From Adiantum capillus-veneris (Eukaryota; Streptophyta; Polypodiopsida; Polypodiales; Pteridaceae), in contig CM043966.1 of NCBI GenBank assembly GCA_014529385.2, positions 95,166,087 to 95,230,086 of the forward strand: a DNA stretch of 64,000 nucleotides, in the 5' to 3' direction. The notes under the pieces are model-generated. The model did no database searches and had not been told where the DNA came from. It worked only from the letters and a program-made list of their open reading frames with translations. Both the position numbers and the translations under genes were made by a program. Positions 14,169 through 24,517 of this stretch are shown here, one piece after another (the first letter of the stretch is position 1; each line of letters starts with the position of its first letter).

Positions 14169-14328
14169 TGTTAGGTTTTCAAGCCCAATTGTCCATGGGA
14201 ACATGCTTTTTATAGCAGTAGTTAAAGCTTCAGATTGCATGCCTCTTTTGCATGGCCAATATTAGCCTAAAAGGCTATATATATTTACAAAGGAAATAAT
14301 ACACAATAGCGTGCTTTTACTGTTGTCT

Positions 14329-14368
<40 letters not shown>

Positions 14369-14427
14369 AGCCTTCTGCTGCATCTTCTTCCCTGCACCGC
14401 CATGGTTTCATAGCTCCAGTTACAACA
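14169..14427 (+). repeat. 5' LTR of gag-only element
   Basis: 259 bp, TG...CA. It contains a (CT)n run at about 14332-14370 that differs in length from that of the 3' LTR. Confidence 0.9.
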
Positions 14428-14429
14428 AC

Positions 14430-14441
14430 TAGTATCAGAGC
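14430..14441 (+). other. Primer-binding site (initiator tRNA-Met-like)
   Basis: TAGTATCAGAGC starts two bases after the LTR end and differs by one base from the usual plant TGGTATCAGAGC site. Confidence 0.75.
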
Positions 14442-14539
14442 CTTGCCCTCGGCGCTCGACAAGCAAATCTCGACACGCTCATGGGTACAGCCGCTTAACA
14501 GCAGAAAGGAATCACTGTCTACCTGCACAAAACGGGACA

Positions 14540-15400
14540 AGCCCGGAATCATCGAGGTCGCCCTGGCCTTTTGATGGATCTGGTTTCCATACTTGACAAA
14601 TTAAAGTCAAAGGTTATCTGATGCGGAAAAATCTTTGGAATGTGGTCAAGCCTCTCGCAGCCAACGAATCCGGCACATCTGCTGCAATTACAAGGGCACT
14701 ATCTGCTGAGCTACAAAGGAAAGACGAACAAGCTTTTGGGATTATCCTAACCTCCTTAGAAGATGATTTTATTCATTATTTGGATGATGTCAATTCTTCA
14801 AGTGCTGCCTGGATAGAGTTAGAGAAGCTTTTCGGTGCCAAAGCTAAGCATTCAAAAATGAGTTTAAAAATGGAATTATATTCCATCCGCATGCGTGAAG
14901 ATGAAAATATTGCAGCTTTAGCCAATAGACTGAAGAGTATCAGAACTCAACTTGTTTATGTCGAAGCTTCAGTACTAGAAGAAGATCTCATAGCCATTTT
15001 GTTAAAAGGTTTGACTGACAAATTTCATCAGATTGTTACTGTTTTAAAAGAGAAAGATCCGCTGCCCTCCTTGGATGGTATCATCAATTCATTACAGGAA
15101 GAAGAACGCAAGGTACCTAGTACCAATTCTATTATTATTCCCAGGGTATATACAGTCTCGAATGTCGTGTCACCCACCAGTTCTTCTGATACTTCCAGTG
15201 CATATGCAGTCACCAAATGTGCTGCTACAGCAGCTTCATCTCGACCATTCAATGGAACTAGAACTTGTGCCATTTGTGGGCGCAACAATCATTAGACAAA
15301 AGACTGTTTCAAGAAGAATCCTTGTGTTCACTGTGGTAAAACAAATCATCCGTCAAATAAGTGTTTTCAAAAGTGTAAAACTCAAATTCATGTGGTTGAG
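14540..15400 (+). pseudogene. copia-type gag (UBN2-like) with two zinc knuckles, interrupted by stops
   Basis: The longest open frame is 14621-15295 (224 codons). It shows the typical copia gag core (the LWNVVKP block, the alpha-helical EKLFGAK stretch, the AALANRLKSI block) and a C-terminal zinc knuckle starting CAICG. The reading frame extends upstream of 14621 with gag-like sequence, but a TGA at 14594-14596 sits where copia gags normally have Trp. A TAG at 15293-15295 interrupts the first knuckle; a second Cys-rich knuckle follows in the same frame to about 15390. Gag binds element RNA and forms particles. This copy is unlikely to make full-length protein. Confidence 0.82.
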
Positions 15401-15802
15401 GGAGACACTGAATCTCCAATATATTCTTTATTAGGTCAACTCTTTTCATGTTGTTTAGTCAAAATAAATTGTACGGGCTATAGACACTGCCACCCATGAG
15501 TGGTAAGACCTCCCAATTTATCATTTTTGTTCTCAAGTACCATTTTGTCCGCTTCTCATGAGGTTACTGGGTACACCTTAAACCCAAGGTTTGGCAGTGA
15601 ACCAAAAACTCCACTTTTGGTAGCTAATGTTTTGACCTACACCCTATCTGTTCAAGGGGGGGTTAATTATTGATCTAGCACCAGGTTATGGATAAACCAA
15701 AAATCCTTGGTTGTGAGAAAACCTAAAACTCACGGTTGACGAGTATACCAAAAACTCGAGGTATCATGAGTTGCTTGTCCAGTTCGGGCTTGAGGGGGGG
15801 AT

Positions 15803-15962
15803 TGTTAGGTTTTCAAGCCCAATTGTCCATGGGAACATGCTTCTTATAGCAGCAGTTAAAGCTCCAGATTGCATGCCTCTTTTGCATGGCCAATATTAGC
15901 CTAAAAGGCTATATATATTTACAAAGGAAATAATACACAATAGCGTGCTTTTACTGCTGTCG

Positions 15963-16017
<55 letters not shown>

Positions 16018-16073
16018 CTTTTGCTGCATCTTCTTCCCTGCACCGCCATGGTTTCATAGCTCCAGTTACAACA
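15803..16073 (+). repeat. 3' LTR of gag-only element
   Basis: 271 bp. It differs from the 5' LTR mainly in the length of the (CT)n run plus a handful of substitutions. The purine-rich block at 15791-15801 lies directly before it. Confidence 0.9.
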
Positions 16074-16410
16074 TATTGGACTGTAAGTTTGACATTAGGC
16101 TTTGTTTCCAACAAGAAGAGATTATGTAGCAACCAAAATTTGGAGTGTGATCAATTGGTGTGATTAGTGTGACCGACTCCTTGCTAGTCAAGAGCAAGTG
16201 ACACTTATGATTGAACGACGTAAGAATATATAATATGTCTCAAAGAGAATCCATGTAAATGGCTATGCAAGGACTCATTGTCGAGAGATAATCAATTGGT
16301 ATTGGTGAGCATACAATTGATGATGAAATTTTTAACATACCCAAGGATAGTATAAGAGTAAACCGTGATTTTTGCACTTGGATAGTTAAAATAACTCTCC
16401 GTTGGCCCCC

Positions 16411-16452
<42 letters not shown>

Positions 16453-16720
16453 GATTATAGAAATGTGTTGTGGCTCCTAGAAAAAAAAACTTACAAATCA
16501 TGGCTATGAGGCAAGCTCACCATTGTCTTCACTTTAATGGAGACTAAATGAAGGAACCATCAATGTAATGAATGTAGAAGAAGATAAAATTGCCAGAAGT
16601 ATAAGGCAATTTTGGAGGAAGAACTAATGTGTAGCAAACAATTTACAAAGTATTAAACCTTTGAAGGGCACTTTGGCAGCTGGCAGCGGTACTTTAACAG
16701 CTGGCAACGGGCTCTTGACC

Positions 16721-17082
16721 CACGACACTAAGTGACACATAACATTAAAGAGGGGGGGTAAGGGGATCGACGGTGCGAAAGTGGATGCGGAGAGCTCGAG
16801 GCAGATTAAACCCGGACGCGCGGCAAGTCAACGCGAAAAGGAACCTGGACGACGACTCGATTTGAACCCAGGGCCTCGTCGCCCAGATTGTGACGCATGG
16901 GGTAACCATCCCACCCGCGCGCATGTTGTACCCATGGCCCGGGTTTTTGGGGTTTTATTATTAAAACATAGGCGCTGCCCGGGTTTAATCTGTGGCTAGG
17001 TTTAGTTTTTAAATGCCCATCTACGACTGCAACCTCTTCGATTTTCGTGCGCGCATTTCTCTGCCCTCGATCCCCTTACGCG

Positions 17083-17118
<36 letters not shown>

Positions 17119-17143
17119 AATATTATGTGTTATTTAGTGGTGA
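16721..17143. mobile_element. MITE-like element with about 33-bp TIRs upstream of the TNL
   Basis: The left end (CACGACACTAAGTGACACAT...) and the reverse complement of the right end (CTCACCACTAAATAACACAT...) match for about 33 bp into an AGAGGGGG tract. A second inverted block, GTAAGGGGATCGA, lies further in. A 12-bp direct repeat GGGCTCTTGACC flanks both ends (16709-16720 and 17144-17155). Long TIRs and a 9-12 bp flanking repeat suggest a Mutator-like MITE; the inner CACTA motif makes a CACTA derivative the alternative. The interior has a poly-C run (about 17085-17113) and a minus-strand B-box-like GGTTCAAATCG near 16860. Confidence 0.65.
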
Positions 17144-17279
17144 GGGCTCTTGACCTGGCTCGTCTACGCGTAGTACTTCTTAGGACAAGTAGAGTCTTGA
17201 CCGGGTGATCTACGAAGTCCGTCTGAAGTCTGATCTATTGCAGTCCCTCTGAAGCCTCTTCTAGGTTACATAATTTCGC

Positions 17280-17318
17280 ATGGCTTCTTCTTCAGCTGGC
17301 TGCTGCACCAGTTATTAA
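17280..17318 (+). promoter_or_regulatory. Candidate 12-codon upstream ORF overlapping the TNL start codon
   Basis: An ATG at 17280 opens a 12-codon frame ending in TAA at 17316-17318. The last A of the stop is the first base of the TNL ATG (TAATG). If it lies on the transcript, it would make TNL translation depend on reinitiation or leaky scanning. Confidence 0.4.
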
Positions 17319-18432
17319 TGGATCAGGGCACAGCTAGCTGCTCTGGGATCAAGGATGCTGCTGCTGCTAATGATGAATCACTACAGCTGCCCTCGATTTT
17401 CCTCAGTCGGCAGAAGGCTGGGTTTGTGACACACCTCTACCATGCCCTCCGCCACGCCAACCACCGCCCCTTCTTCGACAAAGACCCCATCGATTCGCTG
17501 CGCCCGGGCCTCGACTACCCCTCCCGCATCTTCCAAGCTTGCAGGGCTTCCAAGATGGGTGTCATCGTCCTGTCGGAAGACTATGTGACGAGCCTTTGGC
17601 CCATGCTGGAACTCCAGCACCTCTTCCTCCCCTGCAGCCCCGACGTCCGCCTTATCTACCCCCTTTTCTACGAGCTTCAACCCTCGGATCTTGCAATTCC
17701 TGCAAATCTGTTGCGCTGGGAGGAATGCTGGGCAAAACAGGCTGCAAAATGGCAAAGCAGAATGTTGGAACTGCAGGCATTCATGTCCTCTAGTGGGTGC
17801 GACATTCAAATTAACTTGGATGTGAGCTCCTGGTCGGAAATGTTGAAGAAGCTCCAATACAGAAGTGGGGAAGTGCACTTCATCAATGTGAGAACCCGTT
17901 ATCAGAGTGACCATGACTATATCCAAGCAGTCGACTCCAATATCTGCGTCTCGCTCCCTCCACCAGTTACGAAGTTCTCACTCGGTGATGGCATAAAAGG
18001 GACACAACGCATAGCGAAGGTACTTTCTTTCTTCTTTACTTATAGTGGTGAAACTATTGTTTTTCTTGAATATGGATCAAAGCTGCTTTACCTTCGATGC
18101 GGTACTCAATGATGTTGGGAATGAGCACAGGAGATTGCTGAAGCTTTTAAGCAGGAAGAGAGCTTGGGAGCTGATGGAGTGAGAGTAATGGGGGTGCATG
18201 GCATTGGAGGCTCCGGAAAGTCGACACTCTGTAAGATGATGGCCAATTTTTTGAGTGACGAATTTTGCGGTAGATGTTTCTACATTGAGTTTCCGAGCAA
18301 CAACAATGAAGTTCAGAGTCTTCTAGAAAATATCAAGACCATTCTTCGACAACGAGCTTTTGTGGGTGCTTCCTCCACACATGATGTCTCTGATCTTGAT
18401 GAGGTACCGAAACTTCATAGTCATGAAGAATT

Positions 18433-18499
<67 letters not shown>

Positions 18500-20844
18500 C
18501 TTGGGCAGTGATTAGTTCTGATCAGTTTTTGCTTAGAGGATTCTGCAGGCAATGGGTCTCCTAGAGGCAGAGCTAAGGAGAGAGAAACTATTTCTGCCAT
18601 AGACAACGTTTGGGGCGATTTGTCATCCGAGCTACAAATTGGTTTGGAGTATGCCAAAAGGATAGTGCAGATGAAGTTCATGGCAGGAAGCAAGATACTG
18701 GTGACAAGTAGAAGCAGGAAGGTATTGACATCGGTGCTTCAAAGCCGATATGGGATAATGCATATTCCGAGCCTCACGGAAGCAGAAGCTGTGGAGGCGC
18801 TAAAATCCTACTGCGGTTTCTCCTGTTTCATCCCCGAGGAGCACCTGCAAAGCCTTGCTCATTCCTGCTTTTTTCAAGGGCAATGCCATCCTCTTTATTT
18901 GAAGCTCAAGGGAGCTGAGCTTGAGATAAGAGGTAGGGCTTCATTCAATGGTCACAAATGGAAAGAAACCATTTCTAGTATGGTAAGCAATGGAGGCAAT
19001 CATGGTGATAGTAGTGGAAAGGCTGCAGTTTTGCGTGCTGTTGAGAAGAGCTTGGATGTATTGCCTTCCCATCTTCAAGACTTCTTTATTAACTTGGTTT
19101 CATGGGAACATGTCTTTAAGAATAAACGGTATTCGGATGGACATCACTTGGACTATTTGCGCTTTCACTGCAACGATGGCACAGAGGATGCGATGTTTAA
19201 TGTACTGGAGACTGGCGCATTTTTATAGCTAACAAGGTCTTGTTGTGCACAGTTTCATGTTACTGGAGAAATGAATGAGGTAGTACTCATAGATTACTGT
19301 GTGGTTTGACAATGTGTTCAGGTACTTGAACTGGAGTATCATGGTCTTGTGGAGGTCGGATTAGATGCAACTGACTCATTGAAGTTAGATCGCCTTGTGA
19401 TTCATGACTTGCTCAGGGATGTAGCCATGCGAAGATTAAAGTCCATTCCAGAGGTCAATGCTTTGGCAAACCATGTAGTTGCAAGTGATAATTTGTCAGG
19501 ATTCTCATCCTTTGAATTGGCCTCCAAGAAGAATGTCACTGGAAGGGATATAGAAGTGAGCACACTGAGCACTTTATTTGGGAGCAGAAAAGCTTTTGGA
19601 TCTAATTGGTTAGGTACTTTGGGAACTTGCTTCCGTACTCCAGTTCAAGTTCAAATTCAAGTATTACGAGTCGCGGAGACGGCCGTTTGCAGTGCATTCT
19701 ACTCTTAGCAGTTGAACTCGATCAGGAGCCTTAACTTTGGAGGGGGATGTATGGAGGCTCTTCGTGCGTTGAGTCTTTCGCACATCGACGAGATCAGAGA
19801 GATCAATGGCTCAGAGGGCGTCCCAAACCTCATGCGGCTGGATCTCAGACATCTTGATCTCAGACATCTGGGCTGCATTTTATAGGATGCTGGAATCTGG
19901 AAGTGCATGCAGTTGTGGGTGCAGCTACAGATGTCCACAAGTGGAGTAGGAGCCTTGTGAAAGTCGGCGATTGCTTACCAAAGCTGCAGGTCCTCAAAAT
20001 TGATGATAATGAGCATCTGGTGGAAGTGGCAGCTGGGCTTATAATATTGTTGTCCGACACATTCCCCATCTTGAAAAGATTGAAATTGAGGTCATGCAGG
20101 AAGCTGGAGAGGTTCCCAGACCTGATCAAGCTAGGTAGCTTAAGGACCCTAGATTTGTCGTATTGCAGCAAGCTGAGGAGCATGGAGGGGAGCATGTGTT
20201 CTCTCACAGGTTTGCAGGAGCTTGATTTGGTTTTGTGTGATGAACTGGAGATCATTAATCTAGATCTAAGTAATTCGGCGAATTTGAGGGTGCTGAGGAT
20301 GGATGGATGTATGCCTGTGAGAGAGATCAGACTCAGTATGACAGCTGCCTGCGTTCACCTCCAACACCTCAGCTTCCATATGGGAGGTCTGCTGGCCGAA
20401 TCAAGTAAAAGTAGCACCAGTGTTCCTTCGCTGCTTCGGGGTGCAGTAGTCTTGTGTGATAATGACTATATTACACAGCCTAATTGTGGGAGCAGTGTTA
20501 ATCTAATGAATCCGTTTGTCAACCTACGGTCTCTCGACGTAAAAGGCTGCAGGTGGCATATTTACTGGTTAGATGTAAGCGGTCTACCGAGTTTGCAAGA
20601 ACTGCAGTTGGCGTCTTTTGAGTCCCTGCAGAAGCTTACGTTGGCCCCAGATTCTCTGGTCAACCTCAGATACTTGAATGTCCAAGATTGTCGCAATTTG
20701 GAAGAGATCAGCGGTCTTGGAGCAGGGCACAGGAGCCTCCGCAATATCCGCATCTCCAAGTGTCCCACGCTGGTAAAACATATAGCTAGTGCTCGACCTT
20801 TATATTATAGTGATAGTGATAGTGAAGAAACAGGTTCTTTATGA
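17318..20844 (+). pseudogene. TIR-NB-ARC-LRR (TNL) resistance gene, probably inactivated by frameshifts
   Basis: Intracellular immune receptor family. Exon 1 (17318-18019) encodes the TIR, about residues 24-145, with E98 in the WPMLEL block at the usual catalytic-Glu position. Exon 2 (18131-18403) has the Walker A loop GIGGSGKST. Exon 3 (18549-19201) has kinase-2 (AIDNVWGDL) and RNBS-B (GSKILVTSRSR). Exon 4 (from 19322) has an MHD-like motif, VIHDLLRD. LRRs run to 20844. All three introns have GTAC donors and AG acceptors in phase 0. Kinase-2 is out of frame with the preceding exon sequence because one base is missing near 18596. A TAG at 19706-19708 and another shift near 19870 break the LRR entry. 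Sequencing error is an alternative for any single break; three together suggest a pseudogene. Confidence 0.8.
18437..18499 (+). repeat. (GA)n microsatellite in TNL intron 2
   Basis: About 63 bp of nearly pure GA repeats lie within the intron 18404-18548. Confidence 0.95.
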
Positions 20845-21507
20845 AGATGATTGTGTTTGACGTGTGCAGGTAAGAATTCTGGGTATGCATGACCTCCGCG
20901 GCTTGTCCAGCCTGTCGCTGAAAGGGGTACAGGGGCAATTTTTTAGGGAATGGATCGAGCGCAGATGGCGATCCTGACGTAGAGTATTTAGCTGTGGATA
21001 GTATGTGCCAACGATTTCAAAAAAAGAAAGAAAGTGGAGAATCAACAATATCGATTCTGCATTGGCAGTGTGAGAAAACAAAAATGAAGGGTGCATCATG
21101 CGAGCAAGGTGACACTTGCGATGCTAGGATCGACATGAGAGATGCAGACCAGCGTGCAGAAAACGGGCGGCGGGGGGCAGTCCAGGTGGCGCAGAGCAGG
21201 TAGTGGTGCCTTGGCAGAGAAGCATACACGTCGCAGCCTTTCTCTCGCGTCGTTGCAGGCTTATGAAAAAAATTATATTGGCAAAACTAATGCCACAGCA
21301 TCCAGCTGCTAGAGGCGATCTGGCTTAGGTCAAATGCCTCTGCGGTCATCAGGCGCGAGTTGGAGTCCGTCGCCTGTATCGAAACGGAGTTAACATTTTA
21401 ACTGGTGGTCCTTCTATAGGATTATTTGTAGTAGTATGTCTCGCTGCTAGTAGAGGAATCTTCATAGATTCATATGAATAAAGTAATGAACCTACCAGAA
21501 TTTAGCT
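20845..21507. other. Region downstream of TNL, nothing firm
   Basis: A GTAAGAATTC at about 20871 after TGTGCAG could be a splice site leading to a short LRR-like tail to about 20977, but the implied intron would be under 40 bp. The short text TTTAGCTGTGGATAGTA at about 20990 recurs near 21503, linking this region to the next LRR frame. Confidence 0.4.
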
Positions 21508-21903
21508 GTGGATAGTACATCATCATCATCAGAAGCTTATAATTATATTATAACTTCGACCAGCCTCGGCGATTGCCCAATATTCCCTCCATCCTTGCAT
21601 TCTCTCCGTTTGAGCAGCTGCGATTTGCTGCAAGAGTTGCTAACTAGCAGGTGTATGGCAGCGCTTGCATCCTTGCAGGAGCTTGACATTTGGTGTTGCA
21701 CTGCATTGACAGACGTGTCCGCCGTGGCAGCGCTGACATCCTTGCAGGAGCTTGACATTCGGGATTGCACTGCCTTGACAGACGTGTCCGCCGTGGCAGC
21801 CCTGATCACATCCTTGAGGACGCTACACGTGAAAAGTTGCACGGCCTTGAGGTTTTTAAATTTGAAGCATCTGCCATGCCTCGAGGTTTTTAAATTTGAA
21901 TGA
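21508..21903 (+). pseudogene. Isolated leucine-rich-repeat reading frame (TNL LRR tail or relic)
   Basis: 131 codons, no TIR or NB-ARC. It contains LRR units of about 23-26 residues; two of them (around SLQELDI..CTALTDVSAVA) are near-identical in DNA at about 21660-21730 and 21730-21800, so a recent unit duplication occurred. The same sentence of sequence precedes it as follows the TNL, which suggests it is a displaced or duplicated 3' part of a TNL. LRRs mediate ligand or target recognition in these receptors. Independent function is doubtful. Confidence 0.6.
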
Positions 21904-22369
21904 GACGTGGATTCTCTACATCTTTGGTTCTTTTCATGGTGTGAGTAATTTTCCCATCTTTTCCATATTATTATTGTGATGAAGTGTCACTTTAGTAATT
22001 AGCTGCAATGGACATGTTCCATACTACATTTTGTTATGTTTTAGAGCCGCTTTGGAATTTATATTAGGAGCTTCATGAAATGGTGGTTCTGCTATTGTCA
22101 CACTCACCTTTCCGCGCCCTTCTCTGGGTCCTTGGATGTAAACTTTGTCTAATTTCATGTAAGGGGAGAGGGTGAGTAATGTTATGACCTCACGATTAAT
22201 GGACTTTTTACATAAAGAATTGCTAGTAATGTATTTCCTTTACTATTAGGTTTTCAAATGGAGTTGCTTACAACGGAAACTCTAAAATTTAATTGTAGTC
22301 GCTTATGTCATGTTTAATAAGCATATGTTTTGCCTTGCCCTTGGAGCTTATCTACTTCATTTCATAATT
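21904..22369. other. Intergenic, one arm of a direct repeat
   Basis: AT-rich, non-coding. 22247-22369 is the left copy of a direct repeat that recurs at 23050-23178. Confidence 0.55.
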
Positions 22370-23178
22370 TGTCCAAGTGAAGGATTTGCCTTGCGTTTTC
22401 AAATTTCGCTATAAAAACCGGCAACACCAAGAAATACTTAGAGTTCTTCTAAATTCTTAGGATGTGGCCACTTAAGGATAGAGTCCACTTTGCATGTATC
22501 CATTTGTATTCCGGTAGCAGAAATAATATGGCAAAGATATTGAATTTTTGTCTCCAAAAAGTCACATTTACTCTCCTTAGCATAGAGATGATGCTCTCGT
22601 AATAGTTGAAATACTAAACAAAGATGCTCTAAATGCTCTTCCACAGTAGTACTATAAATGAGAATGTCATAGAGAAAAACAATGAGAAACTTACCCAAAT
22701 AAGGTCGTAGCACACTATCCATGAGCGTCATGAAAGTGGTAAGAGCACTGGTAAAACCAAATGGCATAACCTAGAACTCGTAGTGCACTGCACGGGTTTA
22801 AGCGGTCCAATTTGTGGTTGAGTTTAGTTTTTGATAGGACTGCTACGATTACGATTGCATAAAATCTCGTGTGTGGACTTCGCAACCATGGATCCCCTCA
22901 CCACCGCGCGTTCAATTTTGTGTGTTACTTAGTCATGATGGTTGCCTACAACTAAAACTCTAAAATTTAATTGTAGTCTCTTATGTCACGTTTATTTAAA
23001 GACCTAGCATAGCCTACATAGAAACATTCAAATTGACCATATTTTACTTAGGTTTTCAAAAGGAGTTGCATACAATGAAAACTCTATAATTTAATTGTAG
23101 CCTCTTATGTCACGTTTAATAAGCATAGGTTTTACCCTGCCCTGAGCTTATCTACTTCATTTCATAATTTGTCCAACT
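22247..23178. repeat. Direct repeats flanking a gypsy RT fragment
   Basis: 22247-22375 and 23050-23178 match closely (GTTTTCAAA-GGAGTTGC...TCATTTCATAATTTGTCC). A third shorter copy lies at about 22937-22990. The RT fragment lies between them. They may be degenerate LTR or host repeats; no termini are clear. Confidence 0.55.
22370..22790 (-). pseudogene. Ty3/gypsy reverse transcriptase fragment
   Basis: The frame 22438-22767 encodes RT from the MPFGF block through the palm and thumb. The catalytic motif reads FLYDILIYS, so the first of the two catalytic Asp residues is replaced by Tyr. Recognisable RT continues out of frame on both sides (a stop just before MPFG, frameshift beyond 22440). It is an isolated fragment with no gag, integrase or LTR. 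Confidence 0.85.
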
Positions 23179-23309
23179 TTTTAGATCCAATGGTGATAGT
23201 GCGTATTTGTGCTTATTCTATTGGCTCTATTGGTTCTACTTTTACTTTCCATTACATAGAATCTTCCCAAGATGCTTTAGCATCTCCATTCAACTCACAA
23301 TTTAAAATC

Positions 23310-23377
23310 AATGCTAATGGGTAGGATTTGATCTTAGCACGTAGGAGAACAAAGGCTCAACCTTAACCACTAGGCTA
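23310..23377 (-). mobile_element. tRNA-derived SINE-like head (pol III A and B boxes)
   Basis: On the minus strand an A-box-like TAGCCTAGTGGTTAAG (23377-23362) is followed about 28 nt later by a B-box-like AGATCAAATCC (23334-23324). This spacing is right for a tRNA-derived promoter, but the sequence does not fold into a normal tRNA. Tail and target duplication were not identified. Confidence 0.4.
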
Positions 23378-23399
23378 CAAGCTTACGGTACCCTTGGAG

Positions 23400-24138
23400 G
23401 TGTCCTTAAGCACTAAAAAAAAAAAATAAACCCCCACCCCCACCTACCCTACCCTACCCCCACCCTTCCCTTTTCCTTTCTTTCCCCCCCCTAAACTAAT
23501 TAATGGTTTCTCAAAAAGTCGTTTTGGGGACCTACTCAAGGCTTGAATCTTTGTGGATCGTTACCGATAAATTTATTGGCTAATGCACTTCAACTTAGAG
23601 TTTTGTTTACGATTTACCTTTGACATGTGATTTATCTGTGCCATTTAATACATAATTCTTTTAAAATAAGGCATGCTAACTTAATACTCATATGCATACA
23701 ATACTTTGGGTCACAACCTAGTATTTGGGGAATCTTGAGAGATCTCCCAAAATTCTCCCACTCCAGCTTTTGCGTATGCTCGTTTGCCACCACAGCTCTC
23801 TCATGTGGAAGGAGGTCAAGCAGCACCAATGGTGCAAGACCTATGTCATCATCACCTCGCAAGGTCAAACCCTGGCAACTCGCTCGCCCCCCTCTCGTCG
23901 TCGGTCGCCTCCACTACGCTCACCTTGCGACATACATGCCACAACAGCCTCGACCTGCACCTCACCCCTCGCTTGCTCTATTGCACCTGTTGTCACCCTT
24001 CCCCTCTATTGCACCTGTTGTAATGACCAACTAGATGTTGCCCTCAACAAGGCAATGCTCAACCTTTGCATTGGTCGAACATAGTTGACCTCTGCATTGT
24101 CTCTCATCTAGGGTAAGCAGCTGACGATCCCTCCCTCC

Positions 24139-24178
<40 letters not shown>

Positions 24179-24225
24179 CAGTGAGGGCCGTCTAGGCATT
24201 TGAAAGAGCTCGCAATCGGCAAGGG

Positions 24226-24266
<41 letters not shown>

Positions 24267-24517
24267 GTACCTAGTACTACCTAGAAATTGGGGAGGTGCA
24301 GGGGTGCACATGAGAGAGAAAGGCAGAGAGGAGTTTTCATAGAGGAGGAAACCCCATATTTTCGCCCTTGCTCTGCCTCTTTTTGTCCTCTTTGACATGA
24401 GACCCCCTCCCCCCTCGGCAGGCCCGCCGTCTCCCCTCCTTTCTTTTACCAAAAGGGAGGAATCTCCTAGAGATTCCTCTCCTTTGAGCCTGAAACAAAA
24501 ACAGGCTGACATACTAA
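23400..24517. other. Low-complexity intergenic DNA with poly-C and (GA)n tracts
   Basis: A homopolymer C run lies at about 24144-24177 and (GA)n at about 24226-24264. The overlapping plus-strand frames at 23627-24084 are C-rich and present in all three phases, so they reflect composition and not genes. Confidence 0.55.

Larger units (their letters stand above)
14169..16073 (+). mobile_element. Gag-only LTR retrotransposon (TR-GAG-like, copia-type gag)
   Basis: LTRs at 14169-14427 and 15803-16073 both begin TGTTAGG and end ACAACA. The element is flanked by a perfect 5-bp duplication TATTG (14164-14168 and 16074-16078), and the empty site survives in copy A. A primer site resembling initiator tRNA-Met (14430-14441) and a strong polypurine tract (about 15791-15801) are present. 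The 1.4-kb interior encodes only a copia-type gag. No protease, integrase or RT is present, so the element would depend on another copia element. This matches the structure described for plant TR-GAG elements. Confidence 0.88.
11910..16480 (-). mobile_element. Old retroelement region, copy B, with nested insertions
   Basis: This is the partner of copy A at 4937-7855. Relative to copy A it has extra sequence at 12198-12655, a different filler at 13384-14083 that includes a TNL relic, and a complete gag-only element at 14169-16073 whose empty site is preserved in copy A near 7435. The minus-strand primer-like site at about 12062-12074 is followed by an LTR-like boundary at 12075. A (CT)n run at about 16411-16452 corresponds to the one in copy A. 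Confidence 0.6.

Noticed and set aside
16781-16999. tRNA gene suggested by GGTTCAAATCG on the minus strand inside the MITE
   Set aside because: No cloverleaf can be drawn and the A box is unconvincing; kept only as a tRNA-like remark.
17381-17926. 181-codon minus-strand frame opposite the TNL TIR exon
   Set aside because: It is the antisense shadow of a well-supported TIR exon with a matching splice site; no motif of its own.
20833-20870. Intron joining the TNL LRR frame to a short downstream tail
   Set aside because: It would be only about 38 bp, shorter than plausible plant introns.
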